A DNA stretch of 64,000 bases from Candidatus Uhrbacteria bacterium (GTDB lineage Bacteria; Patescibacteria; ABY1; SG8-24; GWF2-40-263), in contig JACQSK010000021.1 of assembly GCA_016205975.1 (NCBI GenBank), positions 1 to 64,000 of the forward strand, read 5' to 3'. The position numbers and the translations under genes are program-made. Of this stretch, positions 8,012 to 16,923 are shown one piece after another. The notes under the pieces are model-generated. The model did not search any database. It had not been told where the DNA came from and worked only from the letters and a program-made list of their open reading frames with translations. The first letter of the stretch is position 1, and each line of letters begins with the position of its first letter.

Positions 8012-8638
8012 ATGGGGCAGTTGCAGGAGTTCGACAGGCAAGTCATCGATCAGTTGCGCCAGGCTCAGGTGATCGAGGACATGAGCCGGGAGGGGCTGGA
8101 CCTTTCCCGTGGAGTGATCGTCATCCGTTGTCCGGACGGTGACCAGATGCTCGACCGCATCGAGCACGACCGCCAGACCGCGATTGCGGCCGGGGTTACG
8201 CCTCGCATCCATCTCATCACGCACCACGGCGGATGTATGGTCGTCGCTCCCGACTCGTCGTTCTATCCGGGCCGCGGTATCGACGAGTACGTCCTCGAGC
8301 AGATCCGCGAGGCCGAAGCGCTCAAGGAGATCCACTTGGTCTTGGCCGAGATCCACGCTCCTTGCGGCAAGGCCGCGAGCCTCGGGCTCACGCTGGTGCA
8401 CCAGATCGTGCTGCAGATGGCGGCCAAGCCGCGCATCAAGGCCGTCGACCCGACGAACAAGGTGCTCTGCCGCATCCACGTCGACTTCGCCGACGGTCGC
8501 AAGCGTACCTATTTCATCAGCCGCGCCAAATGGCTCGCGTTCTGGGACGCCCAGGGCCGTGCCCTGTGGGGACATCTCTTCGAGCCCCTCATGATGGAAA
8601 CATGCGATCCCAGCGACACACAGCGGGCTCCCAACTGA
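8012..8638 (+). CDS. Second carbonic-anhydrase-like protein, Shine-Dalgarno-led single gene
   Basis: A 208-residue protein with C-x-D (IRCPDGDQ, about residues 36-43), a HHGGC stretch near residue 72 and H-x-x-C-G (EIHAPCGKA, about residue 117). The same C-x-D...H-x-x-C-G pattern occurs in the neighbouring 7088 gene, though the two proteins are otherwise different. It stands alone between its own promoter and terminator and has a strong Shine-Dalgarno, unlike its neighbours. A zinc-dependent carbonic-anhydrase fold is plausible but unproven; the C-terminal third (CRIHVDFADGRKRTYFISRAKW) matches nothing I recognise. Confidence 0.5.
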   Translation: MGQLQEFDRQVIDQLRQAQVIEDMSREGLDLSRGVIVIRCPDGDQMLDRIEHDRQTAIAAGVTPRIHLITHHGGCMVVAPDSSFYPGRGIDEYVLEQIREAEALKEIHLVLAEIHAPCGKAASLGLTLVHQIVLQMAAKPRIKAVDPTNKVLCRIHVDFADGRKRTYFISRAKWLAFWDAQGRALWGHLFEPLMMETCDPSDTQRAPN

Positions 8639-8660
8639 GAGTGAACCTCATCGTCCACGA

Positions 8661-8694
8661 ACCGCCCTTCGACAAGCTCAGGGCGGTATTTTAT
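8661..8694 (+). terminator. Terminator of the 8012 gene
   Basis: ACCGCCC / GGGCGGT stem with a 13-nt TTCGA...CTCA loop and an ATTTTATTT tail. The loop and arms closely resemble the rpsI terminator at 41703-41736. Confidence 0.9.
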
Positions 8695-8697
8695 TTG

Positions 8698-8706
8698 TGC
8701 TATGAT
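8698..8706 (+). promoter_or_regulatory. Extended -10 promoter of the helicase gene
   Basis: TG-C-TATGAT, with the hexamer at 8701-8706. Only nine bases separate it from the ATG at 8716, predicting a leader of about 0-3 nt. Confidence 0.75.
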
Positions 8707-8715
8707 AGCTCAGCT

Positions 8716-11646
8716 ATGGTCGATGATTTGCTTGCAAAACTCAACGAAGAACAGCGACAGGCCGTAACGCACGTGGACGGCCCGCTCATGATTGTGGCTG
8801 GCGCGGGGACGGGAAAGACGACCGTCATCACGCACCGTATTGCCTGGCTCATCGAGGCGGGACACGCCAAGCCCGATGAGATCCTCGCGCTCACGTTCAC
8901 CAACAAGGCGGCAGGGGAGATGGAGGAACGCGTGGATCGCTTGCTCCCGTATGGCTATGTTGATCTGCAGATCTCGACGTTCCATGTGTTTGCCGAGAAG
9001 CTCTTGCGCGAGTACGGCGTGGAGATCGGCTTGTCGCGCGACTTTAGACTGTTGAGCGAACTGGACGCGTGGCTGCTTGCGCGCCAGCACTTTGATCGGT
9101 TTGCGCTCAACTATTACCGGCCGCTGGGCAATCCTACCAAGTACATCCGCTCGCTCTTGACGCACTTCTCTCGCGCGAAAGATGTCGGCGTGGATCCGGA
9201 TCAGTATGCCGCCGCGATCGAGTCACGCTTTGCCGATCTGGATTCCGCTCAAGCCGATGAGTCGACGACCTCCGAGCTCAAGCGTTTGCGCGAGCTCGCG
9301 GGCGCCTACCGGACGTACCAACAGATTTTGCTGGAACACGACTGTTTGGATTTCGGCGACCTCATGCTCTACACGTTGAAGCTCTTGCGCGAGCGGCCGC
9401 GCGTGCGTGATGCCGTCCGGGCGCGCTACGCCTATGTTCTGGTGGACGAGTTCCAGGACACCAACGACGCGCAGTATGAAATCGTGCGGGAAATTGCCGC
9501 GCCCAGGAATAATCTGACGGTCGTGGGGGACGATGACCAATGTGTCTATAAGTTCCGTGGCGCTTCGCTCGCGAACATCCTTCGGTTCGAGACGGACTAT
9601 CCGGACGCGCGCCATGTGGTTCTGACGAGCAACTATCGGTCGGCCCAGGGGATCTTGGATCGTGCCTATGACTTCATCCAGCACAACAACCCCAACCGCC
9701 TTGAGGTGACGTCCGCGCGAGCGCTGTCGAAGAAATTGCGGTCCAGTCAGGATCACGCGGCGTCCATCGAACATCTCCATGCGCTGACGAGTGAGGAGGA
9801 AGTCGCTCTCGTCGTGCGGAAGATTTTGGCGCTGAAGGCGGAGCAACCTGAGGTTGAGTGGAGCGACTTCGCGATTTTGGTGCGTTCCAACGCCGCAGGC
9901 GCGGATTTTGCGCAGGCGCTCGAGCGCCACCAGGTGCCGTATCAGTTCCTCGCGCTCTCGGGGCTCTATACCAAGCCCGCCGTGCTAGACCTGCTCTCGT
10001 ATCTGCGCGTGGTGGATCACGTGTTTGACAGCCCAAGCCTGTACCGGTTGCTCATCTCGCCCATCGTGGGCGTGAGCGAGCGCGGCGTGATGGAGCTTAA
10101 CCGTCTGGCCCAGCGCAAAGGCAAGTCGCTGTTTGAGGCCTGTGAGATGGCGCAGGGATTCTCTGCGCTTGACCCGGCGGACGCCCAGGCCGTGCATCAG
10201 CTCTTGGATCAGATCCGGACGTTCCAGCGCCACGCCCGCACGCGCAAGGTCGGCGAGCTCTTCGTCCTGATCGCCAAGGAGTCCGGGTATCTTGAGCACG
10301 TCAATACGCTTGAGGAACGGCAGAAGATCGAGATGTTCAGCTTCTTGTCTCAGTTCTACCAGCGCTTGAAAGCGTTTGAGCGGTCGAGCGAGCATTCTGT
10401 CCTGCACCATTTTTTGAAGGAGTTTGCCCATGAGAGGGACGCGGGGGAAGAGGGATCGTTGTCTGTGGATCTGGAGTCGGGACCTGATGTCGTGCGTATC
10501 ATGACGATTCATGCGGCCAAGGGGCTTGAGTTTCGCTATGTCTTCGTCGTGAATCTCGTGGCACAGAAGTTTCCGACACGCGCGATGCGTGATGCCATCG
10601 AACTGCCGGACGGATTGGGTTCCCCCGCACCGCAGGAAGGCGACGCGCATGTAGAGGAAGAGCGACGGCTGTTTTATGTGGCTATGACTCGCGCCAAGGA
10701 GGGGCTGTACTTTACCTCCGCGGAGGATTACGGCGGCGCCCGCAAGCGGAAGATCTCGCCGTTCCTGCATGAGCTTGGGTACACGCAGCCAGAGAGCCCC
10801 GCATCGATCCTGGAGCTCTTGGACGAAGACCGGAACGCCCCTGCCGCATCTGCGTCGAGCCTCAAGATGCCGGTTCCCAAACAGTTTTCTTTCACGCAGC
10901 TTGCCGCTTTCAGGACGTGTCCGTTGCAGTACAAGTTTGCCCATGTGCTCAAGGTACCGGTTATGGGCAAGTGGACTTTCTCCTACGGCAAGACCATGCA
11001 CAACACGCTCCAGAGGTTTTTTACCCTTTGGTTGGAGCGTAGCGGTCGCCAGCAGACCAGCCTCTTTTCCGCGCCTGAAACGCCTACGCCGGGTGATCTG
11101 CCGGTGAGCCTTGAGGAACTCCTGCAGGCGTACCAAGACGGTTGGCAGGATGACTGGTATTTGAACGATGTCCAGCGTGAGGAATATCGCGAGAACGGGA
11201 AGGCGTCCTTGAAACAACTTTTTGCTCAATACAAAGCCTCGCCGCCGACCCCGTTGTATATCGAGCAAGGGTTCACCATGAAAATCGGCAGCATCGTCTT
11301 GAAAGGACGGATCGACCGCATGGATGCGTGTGAAGACGGTGTTGAGATTATTGACTACAAGACCGGCTCGCCCAAGACGGAACTCGCGCTCGAAGACAAG
11401 GAACAGCTCCTCCTCTATCAGCTTGCGTGCGTGCAAGTGCTCGGGCTCAAGCCCAAACGTCTGACGTATCATTACCTCGCAGACAACTCCAAGCTCTCAT
11501 TCCTGGGAACACAAAAACAGCTAGACGATTTGGAGGAGTCCCTTGTCGCGCGTGTTCAGGGTATTCTCACCTCGAGCTTCGAGGCGACGCCGGGCTTCCA
11601 TTGTCGGTACTGTGACTTTGCGGATATCTGTGAGTTTCGCGGATAG
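8716..11646 (+). CDS. UvrD/PcrA-family helicase fused to a RecB-type PD-(D/E)XK nuclease
   Basis: A 976-residue superfamily 1 helicase: Q motif LNEEQRQAV, Walker A GAGTGKTT (residues 29-36), Walker B/DExQ VLVDEFQDTND (about 242), the Tyr-containing motif IV (LTSNYRS), and motif VI RRLFYVAMTRAKE (about 650). The last 250 residues form a nuclease domain with GRIDRMD and EIIDYKTGS (about 877). Four Cys (FRTC near 734 and C-x2-C-x5-C at the end) match the iron-sulfur cluster layout of AddB/Cas4-type nucleases. It probably works in recombination or repair of DNA ends, like one-subunit AddA. The frame is open back to 8233, but the promoter places the start at 8716. Confidence 0.9.
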   Translation: MVDDLLAKLNEEQRQAVTHVDGPLMIVAGAGTGKTTVITHRIAWLIEAGHAKPDEILALTFTNKAAGEMEERVDRLLPYGYVDLQISTFHVFAEKLLREYGVEIGLSRDFRLLSELDAWLLARQHFDRFALNYYRPLGNPTKYIRSLLTHFSRAKDVGVDPDQYAAAIESRFADLDSAQADESTTSELKRLRELAGAYRTYQQILLEHDCLDFGDLMLYTLKLLRERPRVRDAVRARYAYVLVDEFQDTNDAQYEIVREIAAPRNNLTVVGDDDQCVYKFRGASLANILRFETDYPDARHVVLTSNYRSAQGILDRAYDFIQHNNPNRLEVTSARALSKKLRSSQDHAASIEHLHALTSEEEVALVVRKILALKAEQPEVEWSDFAILVRSNAAGADFAQALERHQVPYQFLALSGLYTKPAVLDLLSYLRVVDHVFDSPSLYRLLISPIVGVSERGVMELNRLAQRKGKSLFEACEMAQGFSALDPADAQAVHQLLDQIRTFQRHARTRKVGELFVLIAKESGYLEHVNTLEERQKIEMFSFLSQFYQRLKAFERSSEHSVLHHFLKEFAHERDAGEEGSLSVDLESGPDVVRIMTIHAAKGLEFRYVFVVNLVAQKFPTRAMRDAIELPDGLGSPAPQEGDAHVEEERRLFYVAMTRAKEGLYFTSAEDYGGARKRKISPFLHELGYTQPESPASILELLDEDRNAPAASASSLKMPVPKQFSFTQLAAFRTCPLQYKFAHVLKVPVMGKWTFSYGKTMHNTLQRFFTLWLERSGRQQTSLFSAPETPTPGDLPVSLEELLQAYQDGWQDDWYLNDVQREEYRENGKASLKQLFAQYKASPPTPLYIEQGFTMKIGSIVLKGRIDRMDACEDGVEIIDYKTGSPKTELALEDKEQLLLYQLACVQVLGLKPKRLTYHYLADNSKLSFLGTQKQLDDLEESLVARVQGILTSSFEATPGFHCRYCDFADICEFRG

Positions 11647-11654
11647 CGTACGGG

Positions 11655-11766
11655 AAGGTCGTAGGGTGGGAAAAAATACGACCGAATGGTCTGTCGAGCC
11701 CCACAGAATCCGTCAGCGTGGGGTCGGACAGACCTGAGGCCGTATTTTTTCCCACCCTACGACCTT
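11655..11766. repeat. 112-bp nested inverted repeat (cruciform-capable)
   Basis: Outer arms of 26 bp (11655-11680 and 11741-11766) are perfect inverted copies, each with an A6/T6 run. Inside are a second stem GGTCTGTC/GACAGACC (11688-11695, 11727-11734) and a third CCCCAC/GTGGGG (11699-11704, 11718-11723). It fills the gap between the helicase gene and the next promoter. It may act as a very long terminator in both directions or be a small palindromic mobile element. No open frame is credible inside it. Confidence 0.9.
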
Positions 11767-11790
11767 CGAATGCGCATGCGTCACGACCAA

Positions 11791-11799
11791 TGTTATAAT
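11791..11799 (+). promoter_or_regulatory. Extended -10 promoter of the DciA-like gene
   Basis: TG-T-TATAAT with a perfect hexamer at 11794-11799, ten bases before ATG 11810. An upstream in-frame ATG at 11798 overlaps the -10 box and so should not be in the mRNA. Confidence 0.85.
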
Positions 11800-11809
11800 G
11801 AACCCTGCT

Positions 11810-12136
11810 ATGGCCATCTCTTCACTGCGTGACCTCCTCTCTGGTTCCCTGAAGCGCGCCGGCGTTCTCCGTAGCGTGCGCGCGTCTATGATTGTGGAGG
11901 CGGCCAACCGTATGATTCCAGCCTACCTTCCTGCATTTCGTTCTCGAGATGTGCAGGCCGTCAGTTTTCAGAATGGGACACTGCGCCTGTTGGCCCGCAA
12001 CGCTCCTGCACGCCATCTCATGAAAAATCACGAAGCGGATCTCCTCACAAAACTCCACGTCGAGTTTCCCACAGCCCCCATCGAACGCATCCAGCTCATC
12101 GTCTCTCACGAACCTGTTCGTTATGAGCTTTCGTAA
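11810..12136 (+). CDS. DUF721/DciA-like protein
   Basis: A 108-residue basic protein with the usual DUF721 outline: an N-terminal helical stretch, then a beta-rich core with GTLRLLARNAPARHLMKNHEADLLTKL, an arrangement like the family's L-x-V-x-V-x-S-x-W-x-x-E-L core, and a C-terminal IERIQLIVS strand. DciA proteins load the replicative helicase DnaB in bacteria without DnaC. Similarity is modest, so the call is by pattern. It overlaps the next gene by 14 bases. The start is set by the -10 box. Confidence 0.6.
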   Translation: MAISSLRDLLSGSLKRAGVLRSVRASMIVEAANRMIPAYLPAFRSRDVQAVSFQNGTLRLLARNAPARHLMKNHEADLLTKLHVEFPTAPIERIQLIVSHEPVRYELS

Positions 12137-12530
12137 ATACCTCATCTTGATGACGCTTTCGACCCTCGCCGCCTGGAGCGCGTGGTTTGTCGTGTTGAAT
12201 GCCGTTGATCCCGTTGCCGCAGGCTGGCTCGGGCTCCTGCTTTTCTATGCGACGCTTGCGATTGCCTTATTCGGCTCGCTTGCCTTGCTGGGAATCGCCG
12301 TCCGTTTCTGGTCAAAACAAAAAGGCCTCCCCGTGCGGGTCACACTCAGAGCCTTTCGTCAGGCGCTGCTGCTCACGAGCCTCTTCATCGTCTCACTCCT
12401 GCTGCTCTCGCAGGGTTGGTTCCGCTGGTGGACCATGTTCTTGGTCCTGCTCATCGTGGGGCTGATTGAACTCACGTTCGTCTCAAGCGACCGGACGCTT
12501 GAGCACAAAAACTATCCAAACTCGACTTGA
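12123..12530 (+). CDS. Four-helix membrane protein, unknown function
   Basis: A 135-residue protein with four hydrophobic segments at about residues 7-28, 33-60, 82-97 and 100-118, and a short polar C-terminus. No motif is recognised. It overlaps the DciA-like gene by 14 bases, so the two are coexpressed. The mreB promoter overlaps its stop codon. Confidence 0.7.
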   Translation: MSFRKYLILMTLSTLAAWSAWFVVLNAVDPVAAGWLGLLLFYATLAIALFGSLALLGIAVRFWSKQKGLPVRVTLRAFRQALLLTSLFIVSLLLLSQGWFRWWTMFLVLLIVGLIELTFVSSDRTLEHKNYPNST

Positions 12531-12555
12531 ACCTCACGGACCCATAGAGTAGAAT
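12527..12555 (+). promoter_or_regulatory. Promoter of the mreB operon
   Basis: TTGAAC at 12527-12532 and TAGAAT at 12550-12555, 17-nt spacer. The -35 box overlaps the previous stop codon. Predicted leader about 13 nt, no Shine-Dalgarno. Confidence 0.8.
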
Positions 12556-12574
12556 CTGAGGCGCAAGCCTTTTT

Positions 12575-13627
12575 ATGTTCGACAAACTCCTAGGACACTT
12601 CTCTAAAGACCTCGGAATCGATCTGGGGACTTCCAACACGCTCGTCTATTCTAAGGACGGCGGTATTGTGATCAACGAGCCTTCGATCGTGGCCGTGAAC
12701 ATACGGACGGATCAGATTCTCTCCGTGGGCAAGGACGCCAAGGATATGCTGGGGAAAACTCCGCCGCATATCCAGATCACCAGGCCCTTGAGCAAAGGCG
12801 TTATTTCAGATTTTGAGGTGACGGAGAAAATGCTGAAATACTTCATTGGAAAGGTCCATGACGAGTCTTTCACGTTTGTCCCGCGTCCGACGGTCGTGAT
12901 CGGCGTACCTTTGGAAACCACCGAGGTCGAGCGCAAAGCCATCGAGGACGCCGCGCTGTCGGCAGGCGCGCGCAAGGTACACCTGGTGGAGAATCCTATG
13001 CTCGCGGCGCTCGGCGCGCGGTTGCCGCTGTCGGAATCCGTGGGGATGATGATCGTTGATATCGGAGGAGGGACGACGGAGATCGCGGTGATGTCCTTGG
13101 CAGGTGTCGTCACATGGAAATCGTTGGACATCGCCGGCGAAGAAATGAACAAAAATATTATTCAGTACGCGCGTGACCAGTTCAACTTGCTCCTTGGAGA
13201 GCGCATCGCCGAACGAATCAAGATGCGCATCGGAACGGCCATCGAGCAGGACGAACCTATGGAGATGGAGATGCGCGGGCGCGATCTGCTCACGGGCTTG
13301 CCAAAGGAAATCATCGTGAACGACACGCAGATTCGTGAGGCTCTGCAGCGCTGTGTGCGTACCATCATCGACAACATCAAAGCAACGCTTGAAATCACGC
13401 CTCCAGAACTGGTGGCCGACATTTACGAGCGGGGGATTGTCCTGACCGGCGGCGGCGCACTCCTTCGCGGGCTGGACGTTCTCATCTCGCGGCAGGCCGC
13501 TATTCCGGTGCGTGTCGCCGAGGATCCTCTCACCTGTGTTGTGCGTGGTGCCGGCCTTCTGCTTGAAAATCGTGAACTGCTGGAGGACATTTCCCTGCCG
13601 TCAGCTACGGAAGGCAGCATCATTTAG
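12575..13627 (+). CDS. mreB: Rod shape-determining actin MreB
   Basis: A 350-residue bacterial actin of normal length. Phosphate-binding loops are seen as GIDLGTSNTLVY (about residue 15) and VDIGGGTTEIAVMSLAG (about 163), and the C-terminal ATP-binding GIVLTGGGALLRGLD (about 288). It forms membrane-bound filaments that direct lateral wall synthesis with MreC, MreD and PBP2, encoded next in the same operon. The cell is therefore likely rod-shaped or at least elongates. Confidence 0.98.
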   Translation: MFDKLLGHFSKDLGIDLGTSNTLVYSKDGGIVINEPSIVAVNIRTDQILSVGKDAKDMLGKTPPHIQITRPLSKGVISDFEVTEKMLKYFIGKVHDESFTFVPRPTVVIGVPLETTEVERKAIEDAALSAGARKVHLVENPMLAALGARLPLSESVGMMIVDIGGGTTEIAVMSLAGVVTWKSLDIAGEEMNKNIIQYARDQFNLLLGERIAERIKMRIGTAIEQDEPMEMEMRGRDLLTGLPKEIIVNDTQIREALQRCVRTIIDNIKATLEITPPELVADIYERGIVLTGGGALLRGLDVLISRQAAIPVRVAEDPLTCVVRGAGLLLENRELLEDISLPSATEGSII

Positions 13628-13639
13628 CGTCATGGACCT

Positions 13640-14416
13640 ATGAAACTCCGGCCGTCCATTTCCCACAGGCGCCCTTGGCTCACAGGGGTGTTTGTTTTTT
13701 TGGTCCTGCTCCTGTTTTTTCTCGCGCGGGGCTGGGTCATGAACCTCCTCTCGCCGCTCTTACGGGCTGCGTCCAGTGCCGGCAGCGCACTCACGGTGTC
13801 CCTTACCTCCCAGGAGCAGCGTGCACTCGAGGACCAGATCGTTGCACTCTCCACAGACCGGGCGGACTATGAGCGGCTCAAGGAGGAAAATGAAGTCCTG
13901 CGCGACGAGCTTGGATTTGTTGAACGCACGGGCCTCTCGTCCGTGGCGGCGTCTATCTTGAGCAAAAGCCTTTCACAGACCGTTGCGCGATTTGTCTTGG
14001 ATGTCGGGTCGGACGAGGGCGTACAGGTTGGCGATCCCGTCGTGGCGCAAGACGGCCTGCTCGTTGGTAAAATTATCCAGACGGAGCCTGGATTCTCTAC
14101 CGCCCTGGCGATGACAGATCCCACGCACACCGTGGGGGTGAGCCTGCTCAACGACCGGCGTACGATCGGCGTGGCGTACGGAACGGTCGGAGACCTTCTG
14201 GAGATTCGTTTCATTCCTGCCGACGAGACTATAGGCGTCAACGACCTGGTCGTCACCTCAGGACTCGACCCCACGGTTCCAAGCGGATTGTTGATCGGAC
14301 TGGTCAATGCCGTCCAGCAAGATCAGGCCACGCTGTTTTTGACCGCCGTGGTGGAACCCCTGGCTGACGTGCGGCGGCTCTCGCACGTCCTCGTGCTGAC
14401 GAACACATCCTTATGA
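13640..14416 (+). CDS. mreC: Rod shape-determining protein MreC
   Basis: A 258-residue protein: short cytoplasmic start, one transmembrane helix (residues about 15-33), coiled coil (about 55-90, LKEENEVLRDELGF) and the beta-rich C-terminal domain with VGDPVVAQDGLLVGKI and VVTSGLDPTVPSGLLIG, typical of MreC. It links MreB inside to PBP2 outside. Start has the CTATG context; stop overlaps mreD by four bases. Confidence 0.95.
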   Translation: MKLRPSISHRRPWLTGVFVFLVLLLFFLARGWVMNLLSPLLRAASSAGSALTVSLTSQEQRALEDQIVALSTDRADYERLKEENEVLRDELGFVERTGLSSVAASILSKSLSQTVARFVLDVGSDEGVQVGDPVVAQDGLLVGKIIQTEPGFSTALAMTDPTHTVGVSLLNDRRTIGVAYGTVGDLLEIRFIPADETIGVNDLVVTSGLDPTVPSGLLIGLVNAVQQDQATLFLTAVVEPLADVRRLSHVLVLTNTSL

Positions 14417-14925
14417 TGCGACTTCTCCTATTAAGCCTTCTCTTTCTCCTATTGACCTCCCTTGAGCTGGGCTTTGTTTTTGCGCTCCCGTTTCCCATAG
14501 ATCGCACGCCGCTTGTTCTGGCCATCAGCGTATTTGTGTTCCAAGCGCTTGATGTGCGCCTGAGCGCCTGGTGGGTGGTCTTCCATGGAATGATGCTCGA
14601 CATCCTGCGCATTTCGTTCGTCCCCTTTGAGGTCGTCTCGTATGCGCTCGCGGCCCTCGTGCTGGTCTTGGTCTCACAGCACCTGTTTTCCAACCGTTCC
14701 TTTTGGGGGATCTTGGGAACGCTCACGCTGAGCCTCATCGCGCTCACCTGCGCCCAAATCTTTTTTGCCGTGGTCGAATCTCTTTTCGGCGCCTGGGCGC
14801 CTTCCCTGCAGGATCTGCTCTCCCTGCGCGCCTGGGGATGGGGACTCTCCACTGTCCTTCTGCTGTTTCTCTTTCCGCTGAGCCAAGTCTTGAACCGCCT
14901 GCGCGCCCGCTCGCTGTCTTTCTAG
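14413..14925 (+). CDS. mreD: Rod shape-determining protein MreD
   Basis: A 170-residue integral membrane protein with five or six hydrophobic segments and few conserved residues, as usual for MreD. Assignment comes from topology, length and its place between mreC and the PBP2 gene. Confidence 0.85.
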   Translation: MMRLLLLSLLFLLLTSLELGFVFALPFPIDRTPLVLAISVFVFQALDVRLSAWWVVFHGMMLDILRISFVPFEVVSYALAALVLVLVSQHLFSNRSFWGILGTLTLSLIALTCAQIFFAVVESLFGAWAPSLQDLLSLRAWGWGLSTVLLLFLFPLSQVLNRLRARSLSF

Positions 14926-14928
14926 GGT

Positions 14929-16881
14929 ATGTTGTTCCGCCGCCGATCCACGATTTCTCGTCTGTTCGTCCTGCAGCAGGACGATCGTTTTGGGTCCTCG
15001 CGCGCCAAACACGAAGAGGCTCCTTTGGAGCACTACCTGGGCTGGAAGGATTCTTCGACCGGAGAGCAGATTATCGGTAGCGTGTCCTCCACGGTTTCCA
15101 AAGCGCGCCTGCGTTTGCTCACCCTCGCGCTGTCTTCCGTGTTGCTGTTGTTTGTCGGTCGCTCCGTCCAACTTCAACTGGTCAACGGCGCGGCGTACCA
15201 AGCCCAGGCGCAGGATAATCGGTTCCTCACTGAGACGATCATCCCACCCCGTGGCATGATTTTCGATCGTGCCGGCGAGGCGTTGGCCTGGAACGAGCCG
15301 ACTTTTCTGCTTACGCTGGTGCCAAGAGAGCTGCCCAGCGGCGAGGAAGAGCGCACCGAGATCTTGTTGGCCGTCGCGCAGATGACCGGCTTGCAAAGAA
15401 CGGACTTGGATCTGCTGCTCGCGAGCACAGCGTCTAACCCTGGGGACGAGGTTGCGGTTCTGGAAGACATCCCGTACGAGTCCGGCATTCGACTGGCCAC
15501 GCAAGTGTTACAGACCCCGGGCTTCACCTTGCGTACCAAAACCAAGCGTCTCTATCACTCGTCCATTCCTTCTCTCTCGCACGTGCTTGGCTACACCGGA
15601 GCGATGGATGCGGAAGAGTATCAAACCCTGCACGATTCCGGTTACCGTTTGATCGATGAGGTGGGGAAGACCGGCATTGAGAAGCAGTACGAGACGGCGT
15701 TGCGCGGGACCGTGGGCGCCCTCGTGTATGAGGTGGATGCTATGGGCTCCAAGCGGTCGATCGTTTCGCAACGCCAAGCGCAAGGTTCCGGGAACATGGT
15801 TCTGAGCCTGGACGCCGCGTTTCAGAAGTTTGCCGAAGAACAATTGACACAGACGCTCGCGCGCGTGGGCGCCTCGCGTGGATCGGTGGTTGCGATGGAT
15901 CCTGAGACCGGGGCGATCCGGGCGCTCGTGAGTCTGCCGGCGTTTGAGAGTAATGCGTTCACGGGCGGCATTGAAGCCGAGGCGTACGAGGCCCTGCTCA
16001 CCGATCCGGACCAGCCGCTCTTTCCCCGCGCGATCGCCGGCGAGTTTCCCTCCGGCTCGATCTTCAAGCCGTTCGTGGCCTATGCCGCCCTGGCCGAAGG
16101 GATCGTCGGCGAGCATACGTCCTTTCTTTCCACCGGCGGCGTCAGGATCGGGCAGTGGTTTTTTCCGGACTGGAAAGCCGGGGGTCATGGCGTAACCGAC
16201 GTGCGCAAGGCGATCGCCGAATCGGTGAATACGTATTTTTATATCGTGGGCGGCGGGTTGGATGAGGTCACAGGGCTGGGTGTGGAGAGGATCTCCCAGT
16301 ATGCACAGCGCTTCGGGTTCGGCGCTCCCACGGGTCTGGACCTGCCAAGCGAGGCCGAAGGATTTTTGCCGTCCAAGGAGTGGAAGCAGGAAGCGAAAGG
16401 GGAGCGATGGTATGTGGGGGACACCTATCACTATGCGATCGGTCAAGGAGATTTTTTGACAAGCCCGCTGCAGATGGCGGTGGCCACCTCGGTCATCGCC
16501 AACGGAGGGTACCGATTCTCGCCCTACCTCGTGGAGTCGATCGACGGTCCTGGAGCCTCGCTCGTTTCCCGTGAGGCGCCTATTCCGATCGAGGGGCGCG
16601 ATGAAGCAGCGCTCGCGATCGTCCGTCAGGGGATGCGCCAGACCGTCACCTCCGGCTCCGCGCGCTCGCTCCTGGCGCTCCCCGAAGCGGTCGCGGCCAA
16701 AACAGGAACCGCCCAGACGCCTGGCGACCGGCCGTATCATTCCTGGTTTACTGGCTTCGGTCCGTATGAGGATCCGTCGCTCACGCTGGTGGTTCTCGTG
16801 GAAGAAGGCGGCGAGAGCTCGGACGCGGCCGTCCCGCTCGCTCGCGCGCTGTTCGATTGGTGGTTTTGGAATAATCGATGA
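14929..16881 (+). CDS. mrdA: Penicillin-binding protein 2 (elongation transpeptidase)
   Basis: A 650-residue class B PBP: one transmembrane anchor at about residues 61-78, a pedestal domain starting with RGMIFDRAGEALAWNE, and a C-terminal transpeptidase domain. Catalytic motifs are SIFK (in PSGSIFKPF, about residue 376), SVN (about 428) and KTGTAQT (about 588). It cross-links peptidoglycan during elongation. The cytoplasmic N-terminus of about 60 residues is longer than usual. A SEDS partner (RodA) is not in this window. Confidence 0.96.
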   Translation: MLFRRRSTISRLFVLQQDDRFGSSRAKHEEAPLEHYLGWKDSSTGEQIIGSVSSTVSKARLRLLTLALSSVLLLFVGRSVQLQLVNGAAYQAQAQDNRFLTETIIPPRGMIFDRAGEALAWNEPTFLLTLVPRELPSGEEERTEILLAVAQMTGLQRTDLDLLLASTASNPGDEVAVLEDIPYESGIRLATQVLQTPGFTLRTKTKRLYHSSIPSLSHVLGYTGAMDAEEYQTLHDSGYRLIDEVGKTGIEKQYETALRGTVGALVYEVDAMGSKRSIVSQRQAQGSGNMVLSLDAAFQKFAEEQLTQTLARVGASRGSVVAMDPETGAIRALVSLPAFESNAFTGGIEAEAYEALLTDPDQPLFPRAIAGEFPSGSIFKPFVAYAALAEGIVGEHTSFLSTGGVRIGQWFFPDWKAGGHGVTDVRKAIAESVNTYFYIVGGGLDEVTGLGVERISQYAQRFGFGAPTGLDLPSEAEGFLPSKEWKQEAKGERWYVGDTYHYAIGQGDFLTSPLQMAVATSVIANGGYRFSPYLVESIDGPGASLVSREAPIPIEGRDEAALAIVRQGMRQTVTSGSARSLLALPEAVAAKTGTAQTPGDRPYHSWFTGFGPYEDPSLTLVVLVEEGGESSDAAVPLARALFDWWFWNNR

Positions 16882-16923
16882 TAGACTATCTCCAGAATGT
16901 CTATTCCCTCAGGCATGAAATCT

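Noticed and set aside
8233..8715. N-terminal extension of the helicase frame
   Set aside because: Overlaps the 8012 gene, its terminator and the helicase promoter; extra residues are Arg-rich shadow sequence.
9985..11472. 495-codon minus-strand frame
   Set aside because: Shadow of the helicase gene, which has all its motifs on the plus strand.
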